From: Nanobdellota archaeon
GTDB taxonomy: Archaea; Nanobdellota; Nanobdellia; Pacearchaeales; GW2011-AR1
Direction: 5' to 3'
Length of the DNA: 64,000 nucleotides
NCBI GenBank assembly: GCA_021799535.1
Contig: JAJZAH010000003.1
Location: 62,001 to 126,000 of the forward strand
Shown: positions 25,554 to 34,042 of the stretch, one piece after another
Numbering within the stretch: the stretch's first letter is position 1
Layout: every line of letters starts with the position of its first letter
Notes under the pieces: model-generated
Databases searched by the model: none
Told to the model about the DNA's origin: nothing
Seen by the model: the letters and a program-made list of their open reading frames with translations, nothing else
Made by a program: the position numbers and the translations under genes

Positions 25554-25802
25554 TTATTTTTTTGGAAAATACTTTCCGTAAACATAAGTGGTTCCGTCAA
25601 GGTAAGAGGAATCGATGCTCATTGGGCTATCCTGAAAAGTATATTTCTCAAGCTTCCCCAATTTGGGCTCATGAGAAACATTCCGGTTTTTGTAATCATA
25701 AGTTCTCGCATCATAATTCGCACAGGTTCCCAAGGTCATAGCTGTAAGAGCAACGGCAAAAACAAGGTATTTGACAGCCCGATCTATTTTATCTTTTTTC
25801 AT
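25554..25802 (-). CDS. Small exported protein of unknown function
   Basis: 82 residues: a basic N-terminus, one hydrophobic segment (YLVFAVALTAMTLGTCANYD) that could be a signal peptide with a lipobox-like cysteine, then a short tyrosine-rich exterior region. Not recognised. 24 bp upstream of the PP-loop gene on the same strand. Confidence 0.55.
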   Translation of the reverse strand: MKKDKIDRAVKYLVFAVALTAMTLGTCANYDARTYDYKNRNVSHEPKLGKLEKYTFQDSPMSIDSSYLDGTTYVYGKYFPKK

Positions 25803-25845
25803 CCAATTACAAAAACCCCCATTTTTATAAAGATTCCTGAGCTCA

Positions 25846-26724
25846 CTAATTCTGGCTTTCCTCTGCGGCCACGTCTTCGGAGGGCTCGAACTCGTCAGTT
25901 AATAACTCTCCTTCTTCAAGGGTTTCCTCGCTCCAGTCACCGCTTTTCAGGTCTGCATAAGGGTCTGGGTTTTCTTTAAGAAATACTTTTTTAAGCCAAA
26001 TGTAGATTTCATCAAAATGTTTCTCCTGCTCAAGCCACACTTCTCCGTTGTTTTCAAGTTGGATCACCGGAAAAAATGAGAGTGCCCTCTCCTCCTTCTC
26101 TTTCCCCACTATCTCCGTATAAGGTACCTTTTTTTCCTCTTTGTTTGAGTCAAAATATCCCCTGATTTTCTCATGAATCCCTTTCATTTTGTTGATTATA
26201 CTGTATTTCCTCTTTGGAAGGCTTATTCCACTCTCCCGCAGCGCATTGTTATCCACAATCGCTTTTTTTATCCTCCTGTTTTCAGTTATTATCGCTTTGT
26301 TCAGAGATTCTATGAGTTCATTCAGAGTTACTTTTCTGAACCTTGGGACCGGGCTTCTAAGAACCAGTTCAGGAATCTCTTCTTCAAGTTCTATCCTCTC
26401 CATCTCTTTTGGTTTTTTCTCCTCTTTTTCACCAAAAAGGATGCTGTCTATGCTCTTCATGTAACGGCTAAGAAGGAGTTCGGATTTTATCCTAAGGAGA
26501 AGTGCAGCAGCCAAAAGCACTTTGCTTGAGATGAAAAAATCGGTCTCTTCATACTGCTGAATCCTCAGCAAAAAGCCTTCCGCAAGCCGCCCAATATCTA
26601 TATCCCACGGGTCAAGCTGCTCTGTATTGATCAGATCGTATATGATTTCTTTCCACCCTATCTCACGATTAAACAAAAGATCCTCAACCTCTTTCTGACT
26701 AACCGTCGACTTCACCCCGTCCAT
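25846..26724 (-). CDS. scpA: Segregation and condensation protein ScpA
   Basis: 292 residues. The N-terminal ScpA pattern (GWKEIIYDLINTEQLDPWDIDI, LLAAALLLRIKSELLL) is clear, followed by a charged linker and a C-terminal winged-helix region (SFFPVIQLENNGEVWLEQEKHFDEIYIWLKKVF). ScpA is the kleisin that bridges SMC dimers; neither Smc nor ScpB is in the window. The C-terminal tail is strongly acidic. TATA ATTTATAAAAC gives a leaderless start. Confidence 0.9.
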   Translation of the reverse strand: MDGVKSTVSQKEVEDLLFNREIGWKEIIYDLINTEQLDPWDIDIGRLAEGFLLRIQQYEETDFFISSKVLLAAALLLRIKSELLLSRYMKSIDSILFGEKEEKKPKEMERIELEEEIPELVLRSPVPRFRKVTLNELIESLNKAIITENRRIKKAIVDNNALRESGISLPKRKYSIINKMKGIHEKIRGYFDSNKEEKKVPYTEIVGKEKEERALSFFPVIQLENNGEVWLEQEKHFDEIYIWLKKVFLKENPDPYADLKSGDWSEETLEEGELLTDEFEPSEDVAAEESQN

Positions 26725-26811
26725 TTTTTGAAAAAGCTTCCAAGTTTTATAAATTTATTATATGAAAAGAGGAACGCCATGTCATTTTTAAAGAGTAACA
26801 TAATCGAAAGG

Positions 26812-26914
26812 TTTATATAGGGGAGTGACTACCAATTACTATCACCTCTTTTTACCCAGGAGAGGACGCAAGTCATACTATTTGATTTGGCTTGAAGAAT
26901 CTCCTAGGTTTTTA
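26812..26914 (+). ncRNA. Candidate structured small RNA with its own promoter
   Basis: A strong BRE/TATA (CGAAAGGTTTATATAGG, TATA about 26812-26819) drives a non-coding stretch. The expected start is about 26838. Two nested stems can form: CCCAGGAGA (26855-26863) with TCTCCTAGG (26900-26908), one mismatch, and inside it CAAGTC (26869-26874) with GGCTTG (26889-26894). A T5 run (26909-26913) follows the outer stem. A competing hairpin CCTCT/AGAGG (26845-26849/26861-26865) shares the left arm. No ORF of note lies downstream on this strand before 27475. Confidence 0.5.
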
Positions 26915-26934
26915 TACCAAGCCGGGGAGAACTC

Positions 26935-27408
26935 TCAGATTTTTCCTTTTACCAGTTTTTTGTAATCCCAGATTATGAAAGATATCACTATAAAATCGAT
27001 AATTGTAAGCAAGATGTAGAAAACTGAGTAAATTAACACCACAAGATAAATTTGATATATCAAAAAGGCTATCAGTATCCAAACTGCCAAAGGGTAAACC
27101 CAAACTTTTCTCTCGAGAAGCCCTGCAACTAAACCAAGCTTGATTATGCCATGCAATATGAGGAAGGCGGCCCAAAAATAATCTACCCCCTGAGGCATTG
27201 AAGAAAAAGTGTGTATAAGCGCATTCGCAAGCAGATCTTTGGGATCTTCAACAAGTTCATGCGAAAAAACTGCATTAAGGAGGCCAAGGATAGAACTAAG
27301 GGGAAAAAAGAGAAGGAACATTCCTGAAAACAGTTCAAAAAGACCATCAGCCCCTTTCAGAAAAAGGCTGTACTCATATGCAAGTCTGAATAGTTTCTTG
27401 AAATCCAT
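26935..27408 (-). CDS. DUF2127 membrane protein
   Basis: 157 residues with four TMs. The opening FRLAYEYSLFLKGADGLFEL and the middle AAFLILHGIIKLGLVAGLL match DUF2127, a small archaeal/bacterial membrane family of unknown function. Its promoter (CTTTTAAAATCG) is divergent from the next gene. Confidence 0.85.
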   Translation of the reverse strand: MDFKKLFRLAYEYSLFLKGADGLFELFSGMFLLFFPLSSILGLLNAVFSHELVEDPKDLLANALIHTFSSMPQGVDYFWAAFLILHGIIKLGLVAGLLERKVWVYPLAVWILIAFLIYQIYLVVLIYSVFYILLTIIDFIVISFIIWDYKKLVKGKI

Positions 27409-27474
27409 GCAACTAAAAGGAACCCACGATTTTAAAAGTTATGAAAAGTATTTATACTTAAAGGGCTTTTGAAA

Positions 27475-27762
27475 TGTGTGAAAAACGTCGAATTGCTGGT
27501 AATTGATATCAACGGACATTTCACTTTCCTTGAAAGATTCGATTTAATCGGACTTGATGTGAACCCTGTGATAAAATACTGCTTCTCAGGAGATCACGCA
27601 AAAAGTGAGGGCGAAATAAAAGATGAAATAGAAAAGATATTATTTGAAAAATACCTTAAGTGTGACAAAAGTTTCGACACGAACTTCATGTATAATCAGA
27701 TGACTGGAAATGTAGAAAAGGCAAAAGTGGAGTTTATTTATGATTCTCGGCGCTTCCGATGA
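27475..27762 (+). CDS. Small unrecognised protein
   Basis: About 95 residues from GTG 27475; the tracked TTG start is 27469. TATTTATAC centred near 27453 suits leaderless GTG initiation. It includes [24 protein letters not shown] and two acidic/lysine-rich helices. No known domain. Its 3' end overlaps the convergent S27ae gene by 29 bp, which is unusual in this window. Confidence 0.55.
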   Translation, partial: CVKNVELLVIDINGHFTFLERFDLIGLDVNPVIKYCFSGDHAKSEGEIKDEIEKILFEKYLKCDKSFDTNFMYNQMTGNVEKAKVEFIYDSRRFR

Positions 27763-27955
27763 ACTCAGCGTAATGGCACTTTCCGCAGTAAAGTCGGTCC
27801 TTTGATTTCATAAGGAAAACACCAGGCCCGCATCTCGGACAAAACCTTTCCTTTTTCAGGGAGCTTCCCTCAACTTTGTATTTTGAATATTTCTTTGAAG
27901 TTGGCTTATTTTTGTGAGGTTTCTTTCCTTTCTTTACAATTTTCTTCTTTCCCAT
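27734..27955 (-). CDS. rps27ae: Ribosomal protein S27ae (eS31)
   Basis: 73 residues. A basic N-terminus is followed by the zinc ribbon [11 protein letters not shown]...[12 protein letters not shown] (CXXC...CXXC). Archaeal form without fused ubiquitin. Its ATG shares one base with the S24e stop (TAATG). Confidence 0.95.
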   Translation of the reverse strand: MGKKKIVKKGKKPHKNKPTSKKYSKYKVEGSSLKKERFCPRCGPGVFLMKSKDRLYCGKCHYAEFIGSAENHK

Positions 27956-28275
27956 TATTGAGCACCCCCCTCAGAAATCTTCTTTGTTTCAGCTTCTTTC
28001 TTCTCTTTTTCCTTTTCTTTTTTTGTCTTTCTCACAACCCTGTCAAACTCCGCTTTGGAAGAATAAACATCAGCCAAGACCTCGAAAACCCGGTTTCCGA
28101 ATTTTCCCACAATTCTATTCGTCCTGACAAGCTCAGGTTTGATTGAAAAATTCTCAAAGAGCAGTTTTTTCACTTCATCATGACTTGGAACGATTTCTGA
28201 CTTTATCTCGAACTTCATCTCTTTCCTTGAAAAAAGAGGATTCTCATTTTCTGATATCAACTTTATCTCTGTCAT
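27955..28275 (-). CDS. rps24e: Ribosomal protein S24e
   Basis: 106 residues, family length about 100. The N-terminus ([16 protein letters not shown]) and the [20 protein letters not shown] core are diagnostic. It has a Lys/Glu-rich C-terminal extension. In the RpoE1-RpoE2-S24e-S27ae operon that is conserved in archaea. Confidence 0.95.
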   Translation of the reverse strand: MTEIKLISENENPLFSRKEMKFEIKSEIVPSHDEVKKLLFENFSIKPELVRTNRIVGKFGNRVFEVLADVYSSKAEFDRVVRKTKKEKEKEKKEAETKKISEGGAQ

Positions 28276-28466
28276 CTTGTCTTTATCGCAAACTCGCCGT
28301 TTGAATTTAACCCTATATTCTTTGCAATCTCCGACTTTTCACTGTTGAGGACGAAAATTTTTCCCTTGTAAGAATCTGTAAACTCCTTGGACCCGCAGTT
28401 TGGGCATTTGTCGCCTTCATAAATTGTCTTGCAGATTTTACATGCCTTATCTTTCACTTTTGCCAT
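28272..28466 (-). CDS. rpoE2: RNA polymerase subunit RpoE2 / Spt4
   Basis: 64 residues. The zinc ribbon CKICKTIYEGDKCPNCGSKEF and following SYKGKIFVLNSEKSEIAKNIG are typical of archaeal Spt4, which pairs with Spt5 to assist elongation. ATGA and TAATG overlaps with its neighbours. Confidence 0.95.
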   Translation of the reverse strand: MAKVKDKACKICKTIYEGDKCPNCGSKEFTDSYKGKIFVLNSEKSEIAKNIGLNSNGEFAIKTR

Positions 28467-29077
28467 TATTTCTTCTTAGCTCCTTTTCCTTTTGACTCTT
28501 TCCCCGATTCTTTCCTGGCTACTTTTTTTTCTTCAGCTTCTTTTTTTGCTTTGTCTTCTTTCACCCATTCAATCTTTCCAAGACCCGGTTGCCTCATTGT
28601 AAGGCCGACTTTTGGCTCATCGCCTTTATGGGAGATAGCAACAATTCTCGCAATGCACAGATCTCCTTCTTTCAGAGCTCTTCCGCTTGATTTGCCAGAG
28701 AGACTTCCTGAATCACTGAAACTGACATAATCGTCCATAGTCTGGCTTATGTGAATCATTCCTTTCATGACCCCAAGGTCGATAAAGGCACCGAAATTTG
28801 TTATTTCCGCTATTCTCCCGTAAACCAATTCCTGCAGTTCAGGTTTCCAGACAAGAAGCTCAAAAGTGCATTTGTAATATGCAGCACCATCACCAGGGAT
28901 TATAACCCCCTTGCCCACATTTATCACTTTCACAACTGCAACGACTTTTCCAAGCTCTTTTTCATAGTAATCCTTGTAAGTCTCTTCAAGCTGCTGCTCG
29001 ATGGACTCCGAAGTAGGCAAGCCAAACAGCTTCGGGTCAACTCTTACATAATCTTCAACTTCAGACAAATAAAACAT
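28466..29077 (-). CDS. rpoE1: RNA polymerase subunit RpoE1 (Rpb7-like)
   Basis: 203 residues. N-terminal RNP-like domain (VEDYVRVDPKLFGLP... YKCTFELLVWKPE) and an S1 domain (VYGRIAEITNFGAFIDLGVMKGMIHISQT). A long Lys/Glu-rich C-terminal tail is extra. Forms the polymerase stalk with RpoF. First gene of the operon. Confidence 0.95.
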   Translation of the reverse strand: MFYLSEVEDYVRVDPKLFGLPTSESIEQQLEETYKDYYEKELGKVVAVVKVINVGKGVIIPGDGAAYYKCTFELLVWKPELQELVYGRIAEITNFGAFIDLGVMKGMIHISQTMDDYVSFSDSGSLSGKSSGRALKEGDLCIARIVAISHKGDEPKVGLTMRQPGLGKIEWVKEDKAKKEAEEKKVARKESGKESKGKGAKKK

Positions 29078-29125
29078 CTTTAATCGGAATTTAAAGCAAA
29101 AATTGGTTTTTAAAGATTGTGATTT

Positions 29126-29452
29126 CTATTTTAATTTCTTATTCATAATTAAGGAGGTTACATGAAAACCTAATTTCTCATAGAAGTTTCTTAACCTTTC
29201 TGGACAGTTAAATTTAATTTGACGAATTTTGCGTTTTTTGGCTTCTAGAATAGCCAATTCAATCAATTGCGTAGCTATCCTTTATTTCTAAATTCTTTTA
29301 AAATATAAACATCTTCCAAAATCAAGATTTTATCACAAATTCATAAACTCTCTCTTACTGAGGGAAATCCACCATTTAATCTCCTTGCGAGCTAGTTTGT
29401 CTAATTTAACCAAATCATCCAGATCTTTTTCAGTTGCTTTTTTTATTATCAT
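29126..29452 (-). pseudogene. Decayed GNAT acetyltransferase
   Basis: The minus strand opens with an intact N-terminus (MIIKKATEKDLDDLVKLDKLA) that runs into a TGA after 39 codons. About 10 codons later the conserved core resumes (LILEDVYILKEFRNKG), is cut by TAG, and continues in another frame as ATQLIELAILEAKKRKIRQI and NFYEKLGFHV to a TAG at 29126. The part of the fold between residues 40 and about 70 is missing. Stop, deletion and frameshift all fit one degraded GNAT gene. Confidence 0.8.
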
Positions 29453-29456
29453 ATTC

Positions 29457-29828
29457 TTATTGCAGTTCCAGTTTTTTCCTATTCCTTATGACTATTTTCC
29501 TGTTATTCACTGACTTTTTCAGCTCGTAATCCATTGTCGCAAGCACAAAATCTGGGTGCGAATCAAGGTAGTTTTTTATGCCAGCATCCGGATATTTGCC
29601 GGGACAGCTTACACTTTTGTAGTTACCTGATTTTATCATTTTAAGGGCAAGTTCAGATTCACTCTTTACTTTCAGCGATTTTGTGGAACTGCCAATCCGA
29701 TTAATCTCTGCCAAAACCTCCTCGGGAATGAAAACAGAATGCCCCATGTTCAAGAGCTCCTCAAAGAAGTCAAGTTTATTTCTTATAGAACTCAGGATAA
29801 AACTTGTATCCAATAGGACATTAGCCAT
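29457..29828 (-). CDS. PIN-domain protein (archaeal Fcf1/VapC9-like)
   Basis: 123 residues from the ATG at 29828; the first 169 residues of the tracked ORF are shadow of the divergent HD gene. Acidic residues in NVLLDTSFIL, EEVLAEI, YPDAGIKNYL and LATMDYELKK form the PIN nuclease site. Resembles COG1412/Fcf1-type PIN proteins linked to rRNA processing. No antitoxin is adjacent, so a toxin role is less likely. Confidence 0.82.
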   Translation of the reverse strand: MANVLLDTSFILSSIRNKLDFFEELLNMGHSVFIPEEVLAEINRIGSSTKSLKVKSESELALKMIKSGNYKSVSCPGKYPDAGIKNYLDSHPDFVLATMDYELKKSVNNRKIVIRNRKKLELQ

Positions 29829-29895
29829 TTTATTACAAAGCGGACAAGATATAAAAAACTTACATTTATAATCCAGTTTCACTATATGTCTATAC

Positions 29896-30426
29896 ATGAT
29901 AACAAAACTTGCAGAAGATTTTGCTAAAAGGAAACACCTTGGACAAAGTCGAAAACTCCAGAATGAGCCATATTTCAACCATGTTGAAAGGGTATCAAAA
30001 ATACTTAAGGAACATAAAAAGAGCCACGCAATAAATGAACTTGTCGCTGCGGCCCTGTTGCATGACACTCTCGAAAATACAGATACTAATGAAAAAGAAT
30101 TGAGAGAAAATTTTGGGGAACTTATAACGTCGCTCGTAAAAGAGCTCACGACAAATAAGTCTGAAAGCAGATCAATCGGGAAAAAAGAATACCTCGCTGA
30201 AAAGATGAGCAACCCCGCTAAAATGAGCAGTTGGAGCCTTGCGATAAAACTTGCAGACAGGCTGGATAATGTTTCCGATCTCCAAAACGCAACAAAAGAT
30301 TTCAGAAATAGATACATTGATGAGACAAACCACATACTGAAAAATCTCGAGGAAAAAAGGAAGCTGACAGAGACCCAAAAGAACCTTGTCCAGAAGATAA
30401 AAGAGAAAATAATGAAATTCGAATGA
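29896..30426 (+). CDS. HD-domain hydrolase, MESH1/SpoT-like
   Basis: 176 residues. Metal-binding motifs: YFNHVERV (His), ALLHDTLENTDTN (HD) and AIKLADRLDNVSDL (D). These match the hydrolase half of RelA/SpoT, as in stand-alone MESH1. Could hydrolyse (p)ppGpp or a related nucleotide; no synthetase is seen. Its stop adjoins the convergent SPOUT gene. Confidence 0.82.
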   Translation: MITKLAEDFAKRKHLGQSRKLQNEPYFNHVERVSKILKEHKKSHAINELVAAALLHDTLENTDTNEKELRENFGELITSLVKELTTNKSESRSIGKKEYLAEKMSNPAKMSSWSLAIKLADRLDNVSDLQNATKDFRNRYIDETNHILKNLEEKRKLTETQKNLVQKIKEKIMKFE

Positions 30427-30918
30427 CTATTTCTTTTTTATTTCGGGCAATGACTTCTGTTGTCTCATAAATTCATACAGTATTATTCCGTAAGCCACAG
30501 GGAGGCTGAATGGTTCATCGACGTTCACGATTGGTATGACTATTCTCTCTATCCCTTTCATATGGCTTATCTTTCTCGGTATACCCTCACGCTCGTTTCC
30601 AAAGATAATGAGCGGATCAGTTAAGAATTCGACATCAGGTTTATCATACCCCAACTTCCTGCTATTTTTGCTTATGACCGTCGCATATTTATTCTTATAC
30701 AGATTTATGAAATCAACAGGTTCGTCAACTTCGGTGATAATTATTCTGTTTTCTCTGCCATTCCTGCAAACGCCTCTTACCCTGTCTATGTTTTTTTTAT
30801 CCCGCAGGATGCCGAAAGAATCATAAATGTAAATTCTGTTCATGCTGAGAGCGAGGCTCGTCCTTATTATGCTGCCGAAGTTTGACGGATCTTCAGGATT
30901 GTAAAGCAAGACATCCAT
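30427..30918 (-). CDS. SpoU-family (SPOUT) RNA 2'-O-methyltransferase
   Basis: 163 residues, catalytic domain only. Motif 1 NPEDPSNFGSIIRT, motif 2 IIFGNEREGIP, motif 3 IPIVNVDEPFSLPVAYGI give the knotted SAM site. Target RNA unknown. Confidence 0.9.
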   Translation of the reverse strand: MDVLLYNPEDPSNFGSIIRTSLALSMNRIYIYDSFGILRDKKNIDRVRGVCRNGRENRIIITEVDEPVDFINLYKNKYATVISKNSRKLGYDKPDVEFLTDPLIIFGNEREGIPRKISHMKGIERIVIPIVNVDEPFSLPVAYGIILYEFMRQQKSLPEIKKK

Positions 30919-30954
30919 AAAAAGGTTTAATAAAATTTGTTTATATTAATTTCT

Positions 30955-31698
30955 ATGATTCAGGATAAGGAAAAACAGCAGCACTTTCTGAAAAACGCTG
31001 AAATACTTGGAAGGGAAATCAATGCTGCAAACATTACGGCAAAAGACAGTGTTATAGAGATAGGAGCAGGCGACGGAAGGCTGACAAGATTAATCTCAAA
31101 AAAAGCAGGCTCTGTAACTTCATATGAGACTGATGAAAGTTTCAAAAATAAACTTGAAGGATTGAAACTCAGCAATGTAAAATTTACATTTCACAATGCA
31201 CTTGAAGACTCATGGAAAGGGCATAATAAAATTGTCTCCAATATTCCATATTCACTTTCAGAACCGGTCGTGATGAAAGCCATAAGAGAGGGGATAGACG
31301 AGCTTATGTTAATTGTCGGGGAAAAATTCGCGAATTTGCTCAAGAAAAAGGAAACCAAGATCGGGATAATCACAGAGTTGTACTTTGATACTAAATTTAT
31401 CTGCAAGGTGAAAAAAGAAGAATTTGAGCCGTCGCCGAGAGTTAATTCTTATATGATCTGCATGAAAAGAAAAAAACCGGCTGCAACAGAGAGATTCCTT
31501 CAGTCTGTTCTTGAGAGAGACGGGAAAACGAAAAATGCCATTATGAAAGAACTTCAAAATCACGGGAAAACGAAAAATCAGGCGCGCTCCATCGTAAAAG
31601 AAATGGGATTGAACAAGGAGAGTCTGGAGAAACCGGCTTCGACATTGTCAGGGAAGTTTATCGAGAGGCTTAAAGAGAGTGTCGGAGGATTTCTGTAA
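30955..31698 (+). CDS. ksgA: rRNA adenine dimethyltransferase KsgA/Dim1
   Basis: 247 residues from ATG 30955 (TATA TTTATATTAA too close for the tracked 30937 start). SAM motif VIEIGAGDGRLT, acceptor motif NIPYSLSEP, and EFEPSPRVNSYM are diagnostic. Dimethylates two adjacent adenines at the 3' end of 16S rRNA. The C-terminus is a short helical domain. Overlaps the next gene by one base (TAATG). Confidence 0.92.
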   Translation: MIQDKEKQQHFLKNAEILGREINAANITAKDSVIEIGAGDGRLTRLISKKAGSVTSYETDESFKNKLEGLKLSNVKFTFHNALEDSWKGHNKIVSNIPYSLSEPVVMKAIREGIDELMLIVGEKFANLLKKKETKIGIITELYFDTKFICKVKKEEFEPSPRVNSYMICMKRKKPAATERFLQSVLERDGKTKNAIMKELQNHGKTKNQARSIVKEMGLNKESLEKPASTLSGKFIERLKESVGGFL

Positions 31699-32579
31699 TG
31701 GATTACAAAAAGTACAGAAAAGAAATGAAAGAGGTTCTGTCTATCACCAAAGATGAAAAGGTATATGATTATATTCTTGAAAATCTGAAATCAAGTTTAT
31801 CTTCCATAGGTTTCTCAAAAGATTTTGTGAGCTATCTTTCTAACAATTTTTTCAATCTTGATTTTGAAGAGTTCTACGATAAATTTAATCATGAACTTAC
31901 CGAAGTCTATAATGTCAAGTTTTTCCAGAAAATTGTTCCGGAATATTTCAAAAAGGAAGTTATACCCTCAATTCCTGTTTCAGACAAGATACTGGACATT
32001 GGATGCGGAACCGGGATCTTGATACATACAATCGCTTCAGATCCTAGGTTTAACAAATTAACTGGAATAGACCTCCATGAATATCCAGAATGGAAAGAGT
32101 TCAAAAATCCGAAAGTGCAATTCCTCATTGTCGAAAAGAAGGATTTTGAAAATTTCCTGAAGAAGCTACAACCAGATAACATTGTAGTAACGTGGACCCT
32201 CCACCACATGGATTATAAAGAGCAAGAAAGATATCTCAAAAAGATATTCAAGAGCATGAAAAATGGTTCGAGATTAATACTTCTCGAGGATTCATATTCG
32301 GAGAAATTACCTCCAAAGAAGGGGAAGAAAATTTACGATTCGTTCATAAAATTCGATGAAAATGGTAAGAGGAAGGTAATGTCAGTTTATGATTGGGTCG
32401 CAAATAAGATTCTTGCAAAAAGAGAAAATATTCCCATGCCTTTTGGTTACAGAACTTTGGAAGAGTGGGAAAGACTATGTACAGAGATAGGATATAAAAT
32501 CATAAATAAATCTTTCATAGGATTTCCTGAAAAAAGAGATATAAACACGCCACAAAGCTTCTTGGTTGCTGAAAAATAA
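31698..32579 (+). CDS. Class I SAM-dependent methyltransferase
   Basis: 293 residues. The first 90 are helical and unassigned; then ILDIGCGTGIL (SAM motif I), LTGIDLHEYPEW (motif II) and VVTWTLHHMDYKEQERYLKKIFKSMKNGSRLILLEDSYSE, typical of methyltransferase 11/25 families. Substrate unknown. Coupled to ksgA by TAATG, so it may be RNA- or ribosome-related; this is only context. Confidence 0.82.
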   Translation: MDYKKYRKEMKEVLSITKDEKVYDYILENLKSSLSSIGFSKDFVSYLSNNFFNLDFEEFYDKFNHELTEVYNVKFFQKIVPEYFKKEVIPSIPVSDKILDIGCGTGILIHTIASDPRFNKLTGIDLHEYPEWKEFKNPKVQFLIVEKKDFENFLKKLQPDNIVVTWTLHHMDYKEQERYLKKIFKSMKNGSRLILLEDSYSEKLPPKKGKKIYDSFIKFDENGKRKVMSVYDWVANKILAKRENIPMPFGYRTLEEWERLCTEIGYKIINKSFIGFPEKRDINTPQSFLVAEK

Positions 32580-32583
32580 AAAA

Positions 32584-32709
32584 TGGGCGCGGAGGGAATC
32601 GAACCCCCAATCTTTCGGTTACTCTCGAACTCGCTCACGATTACGGATTAATTTCCGCCCACGAACCCATTCACTGGAGCCGAACATTTTACCACTAAAC
32701 TACGCACCC
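32584..32709 (-). tRNA. tRNA-Trp(CCA) with about 54-nt intron
   Basis: Acceptor GGGTGCG/CGCGCCC (one G-U) with A73, D-stem GTTT/AAAT, anticodon stem TTCGG/CCGAA, loop CTCCAG, T-arm GGGGG TTCGATT CCCTC. Anticodon CCA. The intron follows position 37, as often in archaeal tRNA-Trp. Mature length about 72. Confidence 0.9.
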
Positions 32710-32753
32710 ATCAAAGATTAGGGTTATCAGAGGTTTTTAATAATTTTGATTTG

Positions 32754-33998
32754 TCAAACCCCGAAAAAATCTTTTCCTATCGCATAAACAAAATCCTGCG
32801 CTTTTACAGAATCATCCCTTGGATAAGTTACAAGAGCGGGAATAAGTTCTCTAAGACTCTTTGGTAGCTTGTCAGAAAAATAAGATGAATAAGCCCTTTC
32901 ATTTTTCAGTGCAAAATTTTTCAGCCTTTTCCTTGTTGAGAAACCGACTTTCAAAAAAGGGGTTCCAAAGATTAGATGGTGGATCATGAATGAGAAAGAT
33001 TCCAAATCCGAGGAAATGCTAGGGATTTCTTTAGTGAAACATTCTCTATAAGGCGATTCAAGATGACAGGGATAATTGAATTGTGGATCAAGTTTTTCAA
33101 CTGAAGTCAGAAAATCGATGTCGACTATCTTGGAATCCCCTTTTTCATCAATCAGTATAGAACTCAGCGAATTATCAATGTAAATATAGTTTTTAGCATG
33201 TATCTCTTTTAACATATTCGCATAGTTAAGAAGGACTTTTCCTACAATATCCCTGCTTAAAGTGTCTTTTTTATTTCCGGCTAAATCTCTGAGATTTCTC
33301 CCAGGAAGATAGTCCATCAAATAAGCCCATTCTGTTTCAAGTGAATCCCGCATTCTCCCTAGGCATTTCACGTCTGGAAAAAAATTTTTGAAGCTATCAT
33401 CACCCTTGGAAAACCTGAAAACATTCTCCTTTATTTTATCCATCGCAAACCTTCTGGGATTAAGTTCATAATCAGGATTGAAGAAGAAACTAGGGAAGAA
33501 TAATTTCAAAGCATATTTCACTTCCCCATTTTCACTTACAGGATAAATCTCCCCGAATCCGCCTCTCGAAACAGGTTTTGGATCAAATAAGAGATTTTCA
33601 AGATTTATTTCACGCCTGTTTACAATTAAAAAATTCCTCATGGAACCACTGAAATCTCCCCAGTGGGGGAAGAACTCGCTCAAGGAGATTTTCCTTAGCT
33701 CTCCTGAATCTAATCTTGAAAGTGCAAGAGAGTGCTCGGAATTTATCAAAAATTTTCCGTAATCTTCTGTCGCCTCTTCCGGAACCTCATCCCCAAACAA
33801 TCCCTTAATCTCCAAGAAATCTTCTTTTTCACCCTTGAGCCACTTCTCTATTTCATCCCTTGAATGCTGGTAAGGCCAGAATGGAGGATTATGTTCACCC
33901 TTAGGAATCCAGCCTGTCGTTCTGAAATTAGAATATATCTTTTTCTTTTCCTCAATTGAATTTGCCTCCGAGATATACTTTGCAACTACACTGCTCAT
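32754..33998 (-). CDS. Divergent protein-kinase-fold protein
   Basis: 414 residues. About 145 N-terminal residues are not recognised. A kinase-like domain follows: glycine loop SRGGFGEIYPV, lysine in YALKLFF, catalytic-loop region YIYIDNSLSSILID and metal loop IVDIDFL. The aspartate of HRD is kept but His, Lys and Asn are replaced (YID...S), and DFG is DID, so it is atypical or a pseudokinase. TATA CTTTTATACC upstream. Confidence 0.7.
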   Translation of the reverse strand: MSSVVAKYISEANSIEEKKKIYSNFRTTGWIPKGEHNPPFWPYQHSRDEIEKWLKGEKEDFLEIKGLFGDEVPEEATEDYGKFLINSEHSLALSRLDSGELRKISLSEFFPHWGDFSGSMRNFLIVNRREINLENLLFDPKPVSRGGFGEIYPVSENGEVKYALKLFFPSFFFNPDYELNPRRFAMDKIKENVFRFSKGDDSFKNFFPDVKCLGRMRDSLETEWAYLMDYLPGRNLRDLAGNKKDTLSRDIVGKVLLNYANMLKEIHAKNYIYIDNSLSSILIDEKGDSKIVDIDFLTSVEKLDPQFNYPCHLESPYRECFTKEIPSISSDLESFSFMIHHLIFGTPFLKVGFSTRKRLKNFALKNERAYSSYFSDKLPKSLRELIPALVTYPRDDSVKAQDFVYAIGKDFFGV

Positions 33999-34042
33999 AC
34001 AAAATCTCCGGAAGCCCGGTATAAAAGAATTATTACACTGAT

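Noticed and set aside
29829-30335. N-terminal 169 residues of the tracked 292-residue minus ORF
   Set aside because: They are the antisense shadow of the HD-domain gene; the PIN gene starts at 29828.
29457-30426. PIN/HD pair as a toxin-antitoxin system
   Set aside because: They are divergent, the HD protein resembles MESH1, and the PIN protein resembles the Fcf1 type, so no toxin-antitoxin logic is evident.
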